A DNA stretch of 30,725 nt, from assembly GCA_035527715.1 (NCBI GenBank), contig DATKZY010000095.1, positions 1 to 30,725 on the forward strand. Direction: 5' to 3'. How positions within the stretch are numbered: position 1 is the first letter of the stretch; each line of letters opens with the position of its first letter. Under the pieces are notes generated by a model. It was not told where the DNA came from. It saw only the letters and a program-made list of their open reading frames with translations, and made no database searches. Below are positions 6,019-14,643 of this stretch, piece after piece. Source of the DNA: DSUN01 sp035527715 (GTDB lineage: Bacteria; Planctomycetota; PUPC01; DSUN01). The translations under genes and the position numbers were made by a program.

Positions 6019-8310
6019 GTGTGCCCCCTGGCGCTCACGTTCATCCTCTCCCGCGGCTACTCGAACACGGCCTTCGTCGCGCTCCTGCTCCTGTGCCTGG
6101 GCCTCATCGTCTACTTCTATCTCAATAACGCCCGCACCCTGCCGCGCTGGTACTTCGCCATCCTGCTGGCGATGCGGGTGCTCATCGTCGTCGTCCTCCT
6201 GCTCTTCATCTTCCAGCCCGAGCTGGTGTTCAAGCGGTTCTTCACGAGCGCGCCGAGGCTGCTTGTGCTCGTGGACACGTCGGGCAGCATGAGCCACGCG
6301 GACCCCAGCCCGGGCGGCCGGCCGGAGCCGCGGCTGGAGCTGGCCAAGACGAATCTCCGCCACGGCGCGTTCCTCAGCAAGCTCGAAGAGCAGTACTCGG
6401 TGAGCCTGTACAAGTTCGGCGCCGCCTGCCAGCCCATCTCCTACCGCGAGCTCCGCCGCCTGCAGGCCGACCAGGAGGTCACCGACCTCGCGGGCGCGTG
6501 CAACGCCAGCGTCACCGAGGCCCGCCAGCACCGCGGCCAGGTGGCCGGCATCGTCCTCCTCACCGATGGCATCGACAACAGCGGCAAGCGCCCCATCGAG
6601 GAAATCGCCTCGCTCGGCGTCCCCGTCTACCCCGTGGCCTTCGGCTCCCGGCTCGAAGAGGACAAGGATTTCAAGAACGTCGCCATCATGAACGTCGAGC
6701 ACGACGAGTTCGTGGCGAAAGACAACACGACCGAGATCAAGGTCCTCGTGGACTCCCAGGGCTACGGCTCCCGGCCCGTGCGGGTCATCTTCCGGGACAA
6801 GGAGAAGGACAAGGAGCTGGCCTCGGGCGAGTTGGTGCTCGACACGAAGAAGGGCGGCCAGCGCCTCGTGCTGAAGTACACGCCCACCGAGGTCGGCCGC
6901 GTGGACGGCGTCATCGAGATCCCCAAGCTGGAGGACGAGAATCGCCTGAGCGACAACCGCAAGCCGGTCACCCTCAACGTCACCGGCCCCCGCATCAAGG
7001 TGCTCTACATCGAGGGGGTCCTGCGCGAGGAAGGCAAGTGGCTGATGCGCACCCTCCAGACGGACCCGAACGTGGACCTCCTGTACCTGGTGCGAAGCAA
7101 GGAGGGCAGCTTCCTCCAGCGCGGCAACATCAAGGGCATCACGCTCGCCAACATCCCCACCAGCCTGGAGACCTGGAAGCGCTTCGACGTCATCATCCTG
7201 GGCGACGTCCACAGCAGCCTCTTCACCCGGAACCAGATGCTCGACCTCGAGGAGGCGGTCAAGGACGGCCGCGGCATCCTGCTCCTGGGCGGCATGGCCG
7301 CGCTCGGCCCAGGCAAGTATGCCGGCACCCCCATCGAGAAAATCTCCCCCGCCAGGTTCGACTCCGCGACGATCGGCCAGGAGAACGGCGAGTTCTCCTG
7401 GGAAATGACCGACGATGGCCAGGTGCACCCGATCTTCGCCAATACCACGCAGTTCTTCCCCACCCGCGGCGGAGTGGCGGAGGTGCCGATCCAGAAGCTC
7501 GCCGGCTGCACGCGGGTCGGCGCGGCCCAGCCCGGGGTCGCCTCCGTGCTCGCGGCGCACCCGACCGCGAAGGGCCCCGACGGCAAGCCGCTCGTCGTGG
7601 TGGCCGTGGCCAACGTGGGCAACGGCCGGAGCATGCTGGTCACGGCCGACACCACGCACCGCTGGTACCTGCCCAACCGCGCCCTCGGGCGCGAGAACCC
7701 CTACGTGAAGCTCTGGGGGCAAGCCGTCCGCTGGCTCGCCAGCGAAGAGGTCAAGCGCGACGACAAGCCCGGCATCGCCGCCTACACCGACAAGAGCGAG
7801 TACGAGCCGGGCGAAAAGGTGCGCCTCCTCGCCACCGTGCGCGACCCCCAGGGCCAGGCCACGGGCGACGCCACGGTCTTCGTCTCCATCATCGGCCCCT
7901 CGAAGGAACGCACGAAGCTGATCCTGCCCAAGGTGGACGGCAAGCTGGGCGAGTACCGCGGCACGTTCGACCCCCGGCCCGGCCCGCACGAGGCCATCTT
8001 CGAGGCCAAGCTGGGCGAGCAGGTCCTCGGCAAGCCGCAGTCCGTCACCTTCGCGATCGGCAAGCCCGACGTCGAGATGGCCGAGCTGAGCCTCAACGAG
8101 AAGCTCCTCAAGGAGATCGCCGACCGCACGGGCGGCACCTACTGCTCCTGGCTGGGCCTGCTGGACCTGGCGGGCGGCCTCACCGCCGACCAGGAGCGGC
8201 GGACCGAGCCCGTGAAGTTCCCGCTCCACCATGCCCCGACGTTCTTCCTCTTCTTCGTCGCCATGGCCGCCGTCGAGTGGTACATGCGCAAGCGCATCCA
8301 GTTGGCCTGA
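6019..8310 (+). CDS. Membrane-anchored VWA-domain protein with a glutamine amidotransferase-like region
   Basis: A protein of 763 residues, membrane-bound through two N-terminal segments (about 18-36 and 45-65) and one near the C-terminus (about 740-755). A von Willebrand factor A domain starts near 80, with an intact MIDAS motif DTSGSMS (86-92), so metal-dependent protein binding is expected. The stretch around 325-450 (from IKVLYIEG to GILLLGGMAALGPG) resembles the class I glutamine amidotransferase-like fold common in planctomycete VWA proteins; I see no clear catalytic Cys-His-Glu triad. An Ig-like segment follows (YEPGEKVRLLATVRDPQG). GTG is chosen for the GAGGAA eight bases upstream. 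The physiological role is unknown. It lies between def and the precorrin gene, probably co-transcribed with both. Confidence 0.82.
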   Translation: MCPLALTFILSRGYSNTAFVALLLLCLGLIVYFYLNNARTLPRWYFAILLAMRVLIVVVLLLFIFQPELVFKRFFTSAPRLLVLVDTSGSMSHADPSPGGRPEPRLELAKTNLRHGAFLSKLEEQYSVSLYKFGAACQPISYRELRRLQADQEVTDLAGACNASVTEARQHRGQVAGIVLLTDGIDNSGKRPIEEIASLGVPVYPVAFGSRLEEDKDFKNVAIMNVEHDEFVAKDNTTEIKVLVDSQGYGSRPVRVIFRDKEKDKELASGELVLDTKKGGQRLVLKYTPTEVGRVDGVIEIPKLEDENRLSDNRKPVTLNVTGPRIKVLYIEGVLREEGKWLMRTLQTDPNVDLLYLVRSKEGSFLQRGNIKGITLANIPTSLETWKRFDVIILGDVHSSLFTRNQMLDLEEAVKDGRGILLLGGMAALGPGKYAGTPIEKISPARFDSATIGQENGEFSWEMTDDGQVHPIFANTTQFFPTRGGVAEVPIQKLAGCTRVGAAQPGVASVLAAHPTAKGPDGKPLVVVAVANVGNGRSMLVTADTTHRWYLPNRALGRENPYVKLWGQAVRWLASEEVKRDDKPGIAAYTDKSEYEPGEKVRLLATVRDPQGQATGDATVFVSIIGPSKERTKLILPKVDGKLGEYRGTFDPRPGPHEAIFEAKLGEQVLGKPQSVTFAIGKPDVEMAELSLNEKLLKEIADRTGGTYCSWLGLLDLAGGLTADQERRTEPVKFPLHHAPTFFLFFVAMAAVEWYMRKRIQLA

Positions 8311-8314
8311 GCCT

Positions 8315-8944
8315 ATGGGCCGATACTACCCCATCTGCTTGTCGCTCGCCCGGAGGAGGTGCCTCGTCGTGGGCGGCGGCGCCGTGGCCCGCCGCAAGGT
8401 GCAGTCGCTCCTCGACGTGGGCGCCGACGTCACGGTGGTCAGCCCCGAGTTCTGTGAGGAACTGCTCCGGCTCGACGCCGTTCGTCGCATCGAGCGCCCC
8501 TTCGAGGAGCGCGACGTCGCCGGCGCCTGCCTGGTCTGCGCCGCGACCAACGACGCCGCGGTGAACAGCGCCGTCGCCGCCGCCGCGCGGAAGCAGGGAG
8601 CACTCGTCAACGTCGTGGACACCCCAGCCGAGTGCGATTTCATCGTCCCCTCCACCCTCACCCGCGGCGACCTCACGATCAGCGTCTCGACCGGCGGCGC
8701 CGGCCCCGCCCTGGCCCGACGCCTGCGGCTCGAACTCGAGCCTCTGATCCCCCAGGACTTCGCGGAATTCGTCTCCCTGCTCGGCGAGATTCGCGCGGAG
8801 GTCGCTGCCGCCGTGCCCGACATCAAGCGTCGTTCCGCCATCGCCCGCGAGCTGGCCGACAAGCCTGCCCTGGACCTCTTCCGCCAGCAAGGCCCCGCCG
8901 CCCTCCGCCAGCTCGCCCGCGAGCTCATCCGAGGCGATTCCTGA
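8315..8944 (+). CDS. Precorrin-2 dehydrogenase / sirohydrochlorin synthase-type protein
   Basis: A protein of 209 residues of the CysG N-terminal / Met8p type, which oxidises precorrin-2 to sirohydrochlorin with NAD on the way to siroheme or cobalamin. The Rossmann motif VVGGGAVARRK is at 18-28. Asp102 in NVVDTPAECDF aligns with the catalytic aspartate of CysG, and STGGAGPALARRLR is the family's conserved middle block. The ATG at 8315 is only four bases after the preceding stop, so translation is probably coupled; a frame extending back to 8231 overlaps the VWA gene and is not used. No methyltransferase domain is fused and no other tetrapyrrole gene is in the window. Whether it also chelates iron cannot be told. 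Confidence 0.9.
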   Translation: MGRYYPICLSLARRRCLVVGGGAVARRKVQSLLDVGADVTVVSPEFCEELLRLDAVRRIERPFEERDVAGACLVCAATNDAAVNSAVAAAARKQGALVNVVDTPAECDFIVPSTLTRGDLTISVSTGGAGPALARRLRLELEPLIPQDFAEFVSLLGEIRAEVAAAVPDIKRRSAIARELADKPALDLFRQQGPAALRQLARELIRGDS

Positions 8945-9351
8945 CCACGCGTCGCCCATCGGCCCCATTTCCGCAACTGATAGTTGTCAAAGAACATGTG
9001 CGGCGCGGGACGAGTATGGGCTTGGGGGTTGCCAGGGGCCGCATCGTCGCCGCGCCTCGGAGCGCGCTTCCTACGAGGGAAGAAGGCCCGGGTTTGCCGG
9101 CATCGGGCCCTCTTCTCTCCACCTGTACAACGGCAATGCCCCTGCGCAAATAAGGGCCCGAAATCATGTCTTTTCGCGGGATTTTTTCCTGCCGCCGCTC
9201 CATGCACGTAACCAACTGATGCGTAAGGAGTTCGGTGACCGGTGCCGAAACACAGGTGCCCCTGCTGCGTTTGCGACTGGCCTTCGTCTCCCGCCGCCGG
9301 TGAGGCGCTCGTAGCGCTGCCCCATCATGCAACCCCTGTCTCGACCGCGCT
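8945..9351. other. Gene-free gap of 407 nt between convergent genes, with hairpins
   Basis: No convincing coding frame is visible. A strong imperfect hairpin lies at 9081-9116, whose core pairs GCCCG (9086-9090) with CGGGC (9104-9108) and whose outer arms pair AGAAG with CTTCT. A short CAACT/AGTTG inverted repeat stands near 8977-8989. The remaining sequence contains nothing I recognise, including no tRNA or riboswitch. Confidence 0.4.
9157..9187 (+). terminator. Possible rho-independent terminator of the def cluster
   Basis: CCCGAAA (9157-9163) can pair with TTTTCGCGGG (9171-9180) if two bases bulge, and six T follow at 9182-9187. The stem is weak, so the call rests mainly on the T-run and on its place after the plus-strand cluster. 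Confidence 0.4.
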
Positions 9352-10554
9352 TCACGGCGGGCCGGGTCGGCCTTTCGTCGGGTTCTCATACCAGATGACG
9401 CCGAGGTTCTCCGCCTCCTCGCACGTCAGGACGTCGAGGTCGCCGTCCCCATCCAGGTCTATCAGCTCCACCAGGTCGTATTTCGTGCCCTGCGGACCGC
9501 TGATCTCGTGGCCATCCCAGCCAGCGTCGCCACGCGACATCCAGAGAACGCCCGATTTCCCCCGGGCGTTCTCGCACGTGAACACGATGTCGAGCTTCCC
9601 GTCGAGGTCAATGTCGGCGACGCCCACGCCCTTCGCTGTCCCTGTGTTCGGCGGCAGCGGAATCGTGACGGTCCCCCACGCTGGCGGCTTGGCAGCCGTG
9701 CGGCGAAGCCAGACGAGTTCCTTGCCCCGCGTGGCCGCCAACACGTCTACCAACCCGTCCTTGTCGAGGTCGGCGAGGGTGAGGAACATCACCTCCTCGT
9801 CGCTGGCGCCGATGGCGTGCTCCCGCCACGGCTCGGCCTGGGCGGGGCCGGGTCCGGGGTTCTCGAGCCAGAAGGCCCCGCGTCGCGGCCCCTTGCGGTC
9901 CGAGGCGACGACATCGAGGTCGCCGTCGCCATCCACGTCGGCAGCGATGAGCGACATGATCCAGCCGGCTTCGCGGAGCGGGTGCCACTTCCAGGCCGCC
10001 AGGTCGCGCGGATTCGCGGGCGCTTCGAGCCAGCCGATCTGCGCGCCGCCCCCCTTCGCCCCCACGACCAGGTCAATCCCGTTCCTGCCGTCGAGCTGGA
10101 GCGGGAGGGCGAACATCCACATCTGCTTGCCTTCGAGCGCGGGGACGGCCTGAGTCGCCCACGCCGCGGAGTCGAGGGTGCGTCCCTTCTCCTTCGGCGC
10201 CCAGTGGACGAACACCGAGCGCACCCTCCCCTCGCAGCAGCTCACCACGTCCACGGCCCCGTCGCCATCGAGGTCGGCGAACACGGCATCCTCGGGCGAG
10301 CCGACCTTGCCGACGGTGACCGCCGGCCACTTGGCCTTCGACTTCGCGGGGCCGGGGTTGAGGTAGGCCCGAATCGTTCCGCCTTCCTCCCAGCCCGTCG
10401 CGATGTCGAGCAGCCCATCACCGTTCACGTCGGCCAGCCGCGTACCGTCGGCGCCCCGCGACGAATCGTCAAGCGTGTGGCGGACCCACGGCGTGCCGCG
10501 GTCTTGCGCGTGGGCCGTCGCGCCCACGAGGACAAGCCAGAGGAGTCTTCTCAT
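9352..10554 (-). CDS. Secreted FG-GAP/VCBS repeat protein
   Basis: A protein of 400 residues with a short signal peptide (MRRLLWLVLVGATAHAQ). It contains six calcium-binding type repeats of the DxDxDGxxD form: DVNGDGLLD (42-50), DLDGDGAVD, DVDGDGDLD, DLDKDGLVD, DIDLDGKLD and DLDGDGDLD. These predict a beta-propeller of the FG-GAP kind, exported and calcium-stabilised, used for binding rather than catalysis. It starts four bases beyond the sulfatase stop, with the purine-rich GAGTGAAGAG across the junction as ribosome site, so it is the last gene of the ACT - sulfatase - FG-GAP operon. A role as partner or substrate-binding accessory of the sulfatase is inferred from position only. Confidence 0.85.
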   Translation of the reverse strand: MRRLLWLVLVGATAHAQDRGTPWVRHTLDDSSRGADGTRLADVNGDGLLDIATGWEEGGTIRAYLNPGPAKSKAKWPAVTVGKVGSPEDAVFADLDGDGAVDVVSCCEGRVRSVFVHWAPKEKGRTLDSAAWATQAVPALEGKQMWMFALPLQLDGRNGIDLVVGAKGGGAQIGWLEAPANPRDLAAWKWHPLREAGWIMSLIAADVDGDGDLDVVASDRKGPRRGAFWLENPGPGPAQAEPWREHAIGASDEEVMFLTLADLDKDGLVDVLAATRGKELVWLRRTAAKPPAWGTVTIPLPPNTGTAKGVGVADIDLDGKLDIVFTCENARGKSGVLWMSRGDAGWDGHEISGPQGTKYDLVELIDLDGDGDLDVLTCEEAENLGVIWYENPTKGRPGPP

Positions 10555-10558
10555 CTCT

Positions 10559-11941
10559 TCACTCGGGAGGCTGCCAAGGGACTTTGCTGTAACGCCCGAG
10601 CTGGGCGTTCAGGGCCGCCTCCAGCTCCTTGAACTTCGCGGGCTCGGCCTCGGCCAGGTTCTTCTGTTCCTGCGGGTCGGCCTTCAGGTTGTAGAGTTCG
10701 AGCGGCTTGCCGGGCATGGGTCGGAGCAGCTTCCAGTCGCCCCTGCGCACGCACTCGATGGTGCCGCCCTTGAAGGGGCCGCCCTCGCGGCGGCCGAAGA
10801 AGAGGTCGCGCTTTGCCTCGGGCTGCGACTCGCCCAGAAGCGTCGGCAGGAAGCTCGCGCCGTCAATCTCGTGCTCGACGCGCCCGCCCGCCGCCTCGAC
10901 GAGCGTGGGCAGGATGTCCATCGTGAGAACCACGCGCTCCGAACGGCTCCCGGGCTTGATGCGCCCCGGCCAGCGGGCAGCCATCGGCACGCGAAGTCCG
11001 CCCTCGTACATCGTGCCCTTGCCCGCGCGGACGGCTCCGTTGCGGGCGCCGGCGGGCAGGTCGCCGCCGTTGTCGCTCACGAAGACGACCAGCGTGTCCT
11101 TGTCCAGGCCCGTGTCGGCGAGGCACTTGAGCACCCGTCCGATGCCGTCGTCCATGTGCTCGATGAGGGCGACGATTCTCGCCCGCTTCTCGGGCAGGTT
11201 CGGCTCCCGCTGCTTGACTTTCTCGAGCCATTCCTTCGGCGGCTGAATGGGCGTGTGCGGGGCGTTGTAGGCGAGATAGAGGAAGAAGGGCTGCCCCGGC
11301 TTCCGCTCGCGCAGCCACTCACACGCCCAGTCGGTGAAGAGATCGGTCGCGTGGCCCTTGGGGTCAATCGTCTCGTCGTTGCGGCGCATGTAGTTGATGC
11401 CGTGGCGGCGGTGGGTGTGATAGTCGTCCATCATGTCGCCGAGGAAGCCGTGGAAGAAGTCGAAGCCGCGCTCGTTGGGGGTGTTGGGCGACTTGAGGCC
11501 GAGGTGCCACTTGCCGATGATCGCGCTTGTGTAGCCCAGCGGCTTCAGCAGCGCGGGGAGGAGCTTCGCGTCTGTAATCAGGTTGCCCCACGAATTCGCT
11601 CGATGCGTCCGGATGACGCCGGGCACGCCGACCATCTCGGGGTAGCGCCCCGTGAGCAGCGACGCCCGCGTGGGCGAGCAGACGGGGCAATTGGCGTACG
11701 CGTTGTCGAAGCGAATCCCCTCGGCGGCCAGGCGGTCCACGTTCGGCGTCCGCAGGTCGCTCGCCCCGTAGCTGCTGAGATCCCCGTAGCCGAGGTCATC
11801 CACGAGGATCACCACGAAGTTCGGCTTCTTCGTTCGCGGCTCAGTCACTTGCTCTGCTCCAATGGCCACTCGCCCGAGGATGGGGCCGAGGGCCAGGCTG
11901 CCGAGGAAGCTCCTCCGTGTGTGGGCGCACAGTCGCTTCAT
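10559..11941 (-). CDS. Tat-exported arylsulfatase (type I, formylglycine)
   Basis: A sulfatase of 460 residues that hydrolyses sulfate esters, most likely on polysaccharides outside the cytoplasm. A twin-arginine signal TRRSFLGSLALG opens the protein. The metal-binding pair D48-D49 is in VVILVDDLGYGD. The sulfatase signature CSPTRASLLTGRYP begins at C88, the cysteine converted to formylglycine. Further family motifs are GKWHLG and VSDNGGD. All key residues are present and length is normal for the arylsulfatase A type. GGGGAG precedes the ATG by about four bases. No maturase gene is in the window, so the formylglycine-generating enzyme must be elsewhere. It sits between the ACT-domain gene and the FG-GAP gene. 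Substrate cannot be told from the sequence. Confidence 0.94.
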   Translation of the reverse strand: MKRLCAHTRRSFLGSLALGPILGRVAIGAEQVTEPRTKKPNFVVILVDDLGYGDLSSYGASDLRTPNVDRLAAEGIRFDNAYANCPVCSPTRASLLTGRYPEMVGVPGVIRTHRANSWGNLITDAKLLPALLKPLGYTSAIIGKWHLGLKSPNTPNERGFDFFHGFLGDMMDDYHTHRRHGINYMRRNDETIDPKGHATDLFTDWACEWLRERKPGQPFFLYLAYNAPHTPIQPPKEWLEKVKQREPNLPEKRARIVALIEHMDDGIGRVLKCLADTGLDKDTLVVFVSDNGGDLPAGARNGAVRAGKGTMYEGGLRVPMAARWPGRIKPGSRSERVVLTMDILPTLVEAAGGRVEHEIDGASFLPTLLGESQPEAKRDLFFGRREGGPFKGGTIECVRRGDWKLLRPMPGKPLELYNLKADPQEQKNLAEAEPAKFKELEAALNAQLGRYSKVPWQPPE

Positions 11942-11994
11942 GGCGCTCCCCGGTTCTCAGGAGGGCGTGGTTGCAGGAAACACCGAGGCGGCGG

Positions 11995-12420
11995 CTACTT
12001 CAGCGCCTTGAGGACCTTCATGGCCTTCGCCGCAGCCGCAGCAGTGTCGAGGGCGATGTGGGCAACGAAGCACTTGCCAATCGCCGCCGCCGAAAGCCCC
12101 CGCAGATTCAGGCCGGCCACCGCCAGGGCGTGGGCGATCCGAGCGCCCTGCCCCGCCTTGTCGGCGCCTTCCACCCGCACGGCGTTCAGGCTCTTCGTCT
12201 TGCAGAATCCCGCGGCCTTGGCCGCCTTCGCCTGCTTCGCGCCCTTGATGGGGGTCACGAAGACCACGCCCGTGCCCGGCTTGTCGGGCGCGCGGCGGGC
12301 GACGACGAACTCCAGGTTCGCCCCCGCCCGAGCCAACGCGTCCAGCTTGCCCTCGAGGCCGCCCGGCTTGTCCACGATGGCGGCCGCCCACGTGTCTACA
12401 CGACTCACTTTCAACGCCAT
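11995..12420 (-). CDS. Small tandem ACT-domain protein
   Basis: A protein of 141 residues made of two ACT-type ligand-binding units. The first is seen at about 8-45 (DTWAAAIVDKPGGLEGKLDAL then NLEFVVARR), the second at about 84-130 (DKAGQGARIAHALAVAGLNL then GKCFVAHIAL). The D-x-P-G-x-L pattern of ACT domains is clear in the first. ACT domains bind amino acids as regulatory ligands; no catalytic part is fused, so it is probably a free-standing sensor or a subunit. ATG at 12420 is preceded by GGAGGAG. It is first in the minus-strand operon, read from a near-consensus promoter (12457-12485), and is 53 nt from the sulfatase. Why an amino-acid-binding module leads a sulfatase operon is unclear. 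Confidence 0.8.
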   Translation of the reverse strand: MALKVSRVDTWAAAIVDKPGGLEGKLDALARAGANLEFVVARRAPDKPGTGVVFVTPIKGAKQAKAAKAAGFCKTKSLNAVRVEGADKAGQGARIAHALAVAGLNLRGLSAAAIGKCFVAHIALDTAAAAAKAMKVLKALK

Positions 12421-12456
12421 GCCCGTCTCCTCCAAATGGGAACCAGGACCGTTCGC

Positions 12457-12485
12457 AGCATAACCCGCGCCCCCGGCTCTGTCAA
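12457..12485 (-). promoter_or_regulatory. Near-consensus promoter of the ACT-sulfatase-FG-GAP operon
   Basis: On the minus strand TTGACA (12485-12480) and TATGCT (12462-12457) are separated by 17 bp. Transcription would begin near 12450, about 30 nt before the ATG. The -35 box is a perfect match. Confidence 0.7.
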
Positions 12486-12493
12486 CTGCGGAG

Positions 12494-12522
12494 TCGAAAC
12501 AGCCAGCGCGATCTGATATGCT
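12494..12522 (+). promoter_or_regulatory. Predicted promoter of the beta-propeller/beta-helix/DUF4838 operon
   Basis: TCGAAA (12494-12499) and TATGCT (12517-12522) have a 17-bp spacer. The -35 box is weak (four of six), so an activator may be needed. It is back to back with the promoter at 12457-12485 and shares its -10 sequence. Confidence 0.45.
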
Positions 12523-12555
12523 TAGCACTCCGAACGCAGCAGAAAGGGGCGCGAG

Positions 12556-12591
12556 ATGGGACCTGCGAGACTCATGGGACCGAGCGGACCT
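12556..12591 (+). repeat. 9-nt GGGAC-type repeats inside the start of a gene
   Basis: ATGGGACCT, GCGAGACTC, ATGGGACCG and AGCGGACCT follow with exact 9-nt period and are read in frame as MGP-ARL-MGP-SGP. The unit is the one found at 5348-5383, and its first copy supplies the ATG start. Confidence 0.6.
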
Positions 12592-14640
12592 GTCAGATGC
12601 ATCCTCCTCTTCGGTGCCGCCGCCCTTGGCGCGGATCTCGATGTCCTTCAGGGTCTCGATGAGATGACGAGCCGCATCCCGCGGCTGAAGGACAAGCCGC
12701 TCGAACGCCTCATCGCGAAGGACGGCACCTGCCAGCCCGAAATCCTCATCTTCCGCGACGCCGAGACCGGCGCCGAAATCTGGTCGCTGACGATGGAGGA
12801 GTGCAAGGACCTGGCCAACATCGAGCGCCGCTGCCCGTGGAACGCCAACGGCTCGGTCATCTCGCTCAAGGGCAACCGCGCCTTTCGCAGCCCCGATGGC
12901 AAGCTCGTGAAGCAGAACTGGGACGGCTTCAGCTACCTGATGCACGCCGATGGCTCGGGCCTCTGCAAGTTCTTCGCCACCAATCCCGACGGCTCGCGCA
13001 CCGACTTCACCGACAAGTTCAACACCTGGGACCGCCGCGACCCCGCTTGCCTCTACTTCACCGCCCTCAAGCTCGGCGAGAGCTTCGTCGGCTGGCGGCA
13101 GGACGGCCCGAAGGACCCCGCGATGTATCTCATCAGAGTCCGCGTCGGCCCCAACCTGCGGGAGAACAAGCCCGAGCCCATCTACCAGTTCCCCAACAAC
13201 CGCCGCAAGATCATCCAGAACATCTCCGACGACAACCGGCTCTGCATCCAGGACGTCAATGGCAAGGGCATGGACGACATGCCCAGCTGTTACATCGTGG
13301 ACCTCAACAAGAAGCCCGGCGAGCCGGGCTTCGTCCGCGTCCACACCCTCGGCTACGGCGGCATCCAGGGCGTGCCCGGCCACGACCCGAACAACGAGTA
13401 CCGCGTCCACGGCATCACCATCAGCCGCGACGGCAAGACGGTGAAGTGGGGCTACGGCTCGATGACCGAGGTGGGCGAATATGTCAGCTTCTCCGTCCCC
13501 GCCGACAATCTCGACGGCCCGCCCGCTTACCGCGACTCCAAGAACGACCCGTGGGGCCAGTACATGTCGCACCCCGACCACTGGACGGATGGCCGCGCGG
13601 CCTACTTCGCCGGGCCGAGCGACAAGCTGCAGGCCGCAGCCGTCAAGGGCGGCTGGGGCATCTGGGTGCGCCATCGCGACAAGCCGCCCATCTTCACCGG
13701 CATCCCCGCCTCCGGCGGACACGTCACCTGGTGCGGCGGCGACCCCGACTGGTTCTTCGCCCACGTGAGCCGTCCTGAGAAGGGCTGGGACAGCCCGATC
13801 AAGGGCCGCATCGTCACCGGCAAGGCCGACGGCTCGGTCCTCAAGGTCCTCTGCAATCCCCACGATCGCAAGCGGGGCGGCAGGGCCGGCTACGACGGCA
13901 TCCCCCGCCCCATCCAGAGCCCCGACGCCACGAAGTGCTGGTTCCACTCCTCGATGCTCATGCCGAGCGACGCCTTCACGGGCAGCTACATCGCCGTCTT
14001 CCGCCGCCCCCATCCGCCCGTCGAGCTGAAGGGCGAGGTGGTTCAGGACGGCCTCAAGCTCACCTGGAAGCCCCATCCCATCTCCCGCGAGGTCAAGGGC
14101 TACCATGTCTACGTCCTCCACCCGGACGCAGGCATCGGGATGGATGAGGCGACCGCCGAGGCGGTGGCTGGAAGGGAGACCACCCTCCCGGTGCCCAAAC
14201 AGCCGGGCGGGCATCTGTTCGCCGTGACCGCTGAGGAATTCTCTGGTCTGGAGAGCGACACCACGTCGCCCATGCTCTGCGTAACCGTGGGCCAGGATGG
14301 CAAGTGCGCCTTCGGCCCGTCCAGGAAGGGCACGCGCGGCCTCGACAGCAGGCCACCGCGGAAGGTCGTAGGCTTCACTGCCACCAAGGACTTGTCGGGC
14401 GGCTACCTGCTGAAGTGGACGGCTTCGCCTGAGAAGGACCTTCGCTACTACAACCTCTACTTCTCCTCGTCGAAGTCGCCGGAGGCGGTTCAGGCGCGCC
14501 GCATCGCCTCGCCGCCGCGCGGCACGACGGAGTGGCTCGACTGGCTGGCGCCACGCGAGGGCCGAGCCTTCTACGCCCTCACCGCCGTGGACCGCCACGG
14601 CAACGAATCCGAGCCCGCCTTCGCCGAGCCGAAGGAGTGA
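12556..14640 (+). CDS. Secreted beta-propeller protein with two fibronectin III domains
   Basis: A protein of 694 residues, probably exported: residues about 13-26 (GPVRCILLFGAAALGA) form a hydrophobic signal core. About 35-470 has the look of a TolB/oligogalacturonate-lyase-like beta-propeller (DAETGAEIWSL, TISRDGKTVKWGYG, HVTWCGGDPDWFF). Two FnIII domains follow at about 485-578 (starts PPVELKGEVVQDGLKLTWKP) and 596-690 (starts PPRKVVGFTATKDLSGGYLL). Catalysis cannot be asserted. The ATG is preceded by AGAAAGGGGCG; an internal ATG at 12574 would also work. The first 12 codons are a decayed 9-nt repeat that yields M-G-P tripeptides. It leads an operon with the beta-helix gene (starts three bases after its stop) and the DUF4838 gene. 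Confidence 0.72.
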   Translation: MGPARLMGPSGPVRCILLFGAAALGADLDVLQGLDEMTSRIPRLKDKPLERLIAKDGTCQPEILIFRDAETGAEIWSLTMEECKDLANIERRCPWNANGSVISLKGNRAFRSPDGKLVKQNWDGFSYLMHADGSGLCKFFATNPDGSRTDFTDKFNTWDRRDPACLYFTALKLGESFVGWRQDGPKDPAMYLIRVRVGPNLRENKPEPIYQFPNNRRKIIQNISDDNRLCIQDVNGKGMDDMPSCYIVDLNKKPGEPGFVRVHTLGYGGIQGVPGHDPNNEYRVHGITISRDGKTVKWGYGSMTEVGEYVSFSVPADNLDGPPAYRDSKNDPWGQYMSHPDHWTDGRAAYFAGPSDKLQAAAVKGGWGIWVRHRDKPPIFTGIPASGGHVTWCGGDPDWFFAHVSRPEKGWDSPIKGRIVTGKADGSVLKVLCNPHDRKRGGRAGYDGIPRPIQSPDATKCWFHSSMLMPSDAFTGSYIAVFRRPHPPVELKGEVVQDGLKLTWKPHPISREVKGYHVYVLHPDAGIGMDEATAEAVAGRETTLPVPKQPGGHLFAVTAEEFSGLESDTTSPMLCVTVGQDGKCAFGPSRKGTRGLDSRPPRKVVGFTATKDLSGGYLLKWTASPEKDLRYYNLYFSSSKSPEAVQARRIASPPRGTTEWLDWLAPREGRAFYALTAVDRHGNESEPAFAEPKE

Positions 14641-14643
14641 GCG

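Noticed and set aside
5995..8232. 745-codon open frame antisense to the VWA gene, and similar long antisense frames (11995-14598, 14686-17409, 26159-28417)
   Set aside because: They are mirror frames of GC-rich genes, composed of Gly/Ala/Val/Leu/Asp strings without domains, and the sense frames encode recognised proteins.
8984..9211. Small gene in the gap after precorrin-2 dehydrogenase
   Set aside because: The 75-codon frame has no ribosome site or recognisable motif, and it overlaps hairpins.
10403..12463. 686-codon plus-strand frame opposite the sulfatase and ACT genes
   Set aside because: No family motif; the minus strand carries the full sulfatase motif set.
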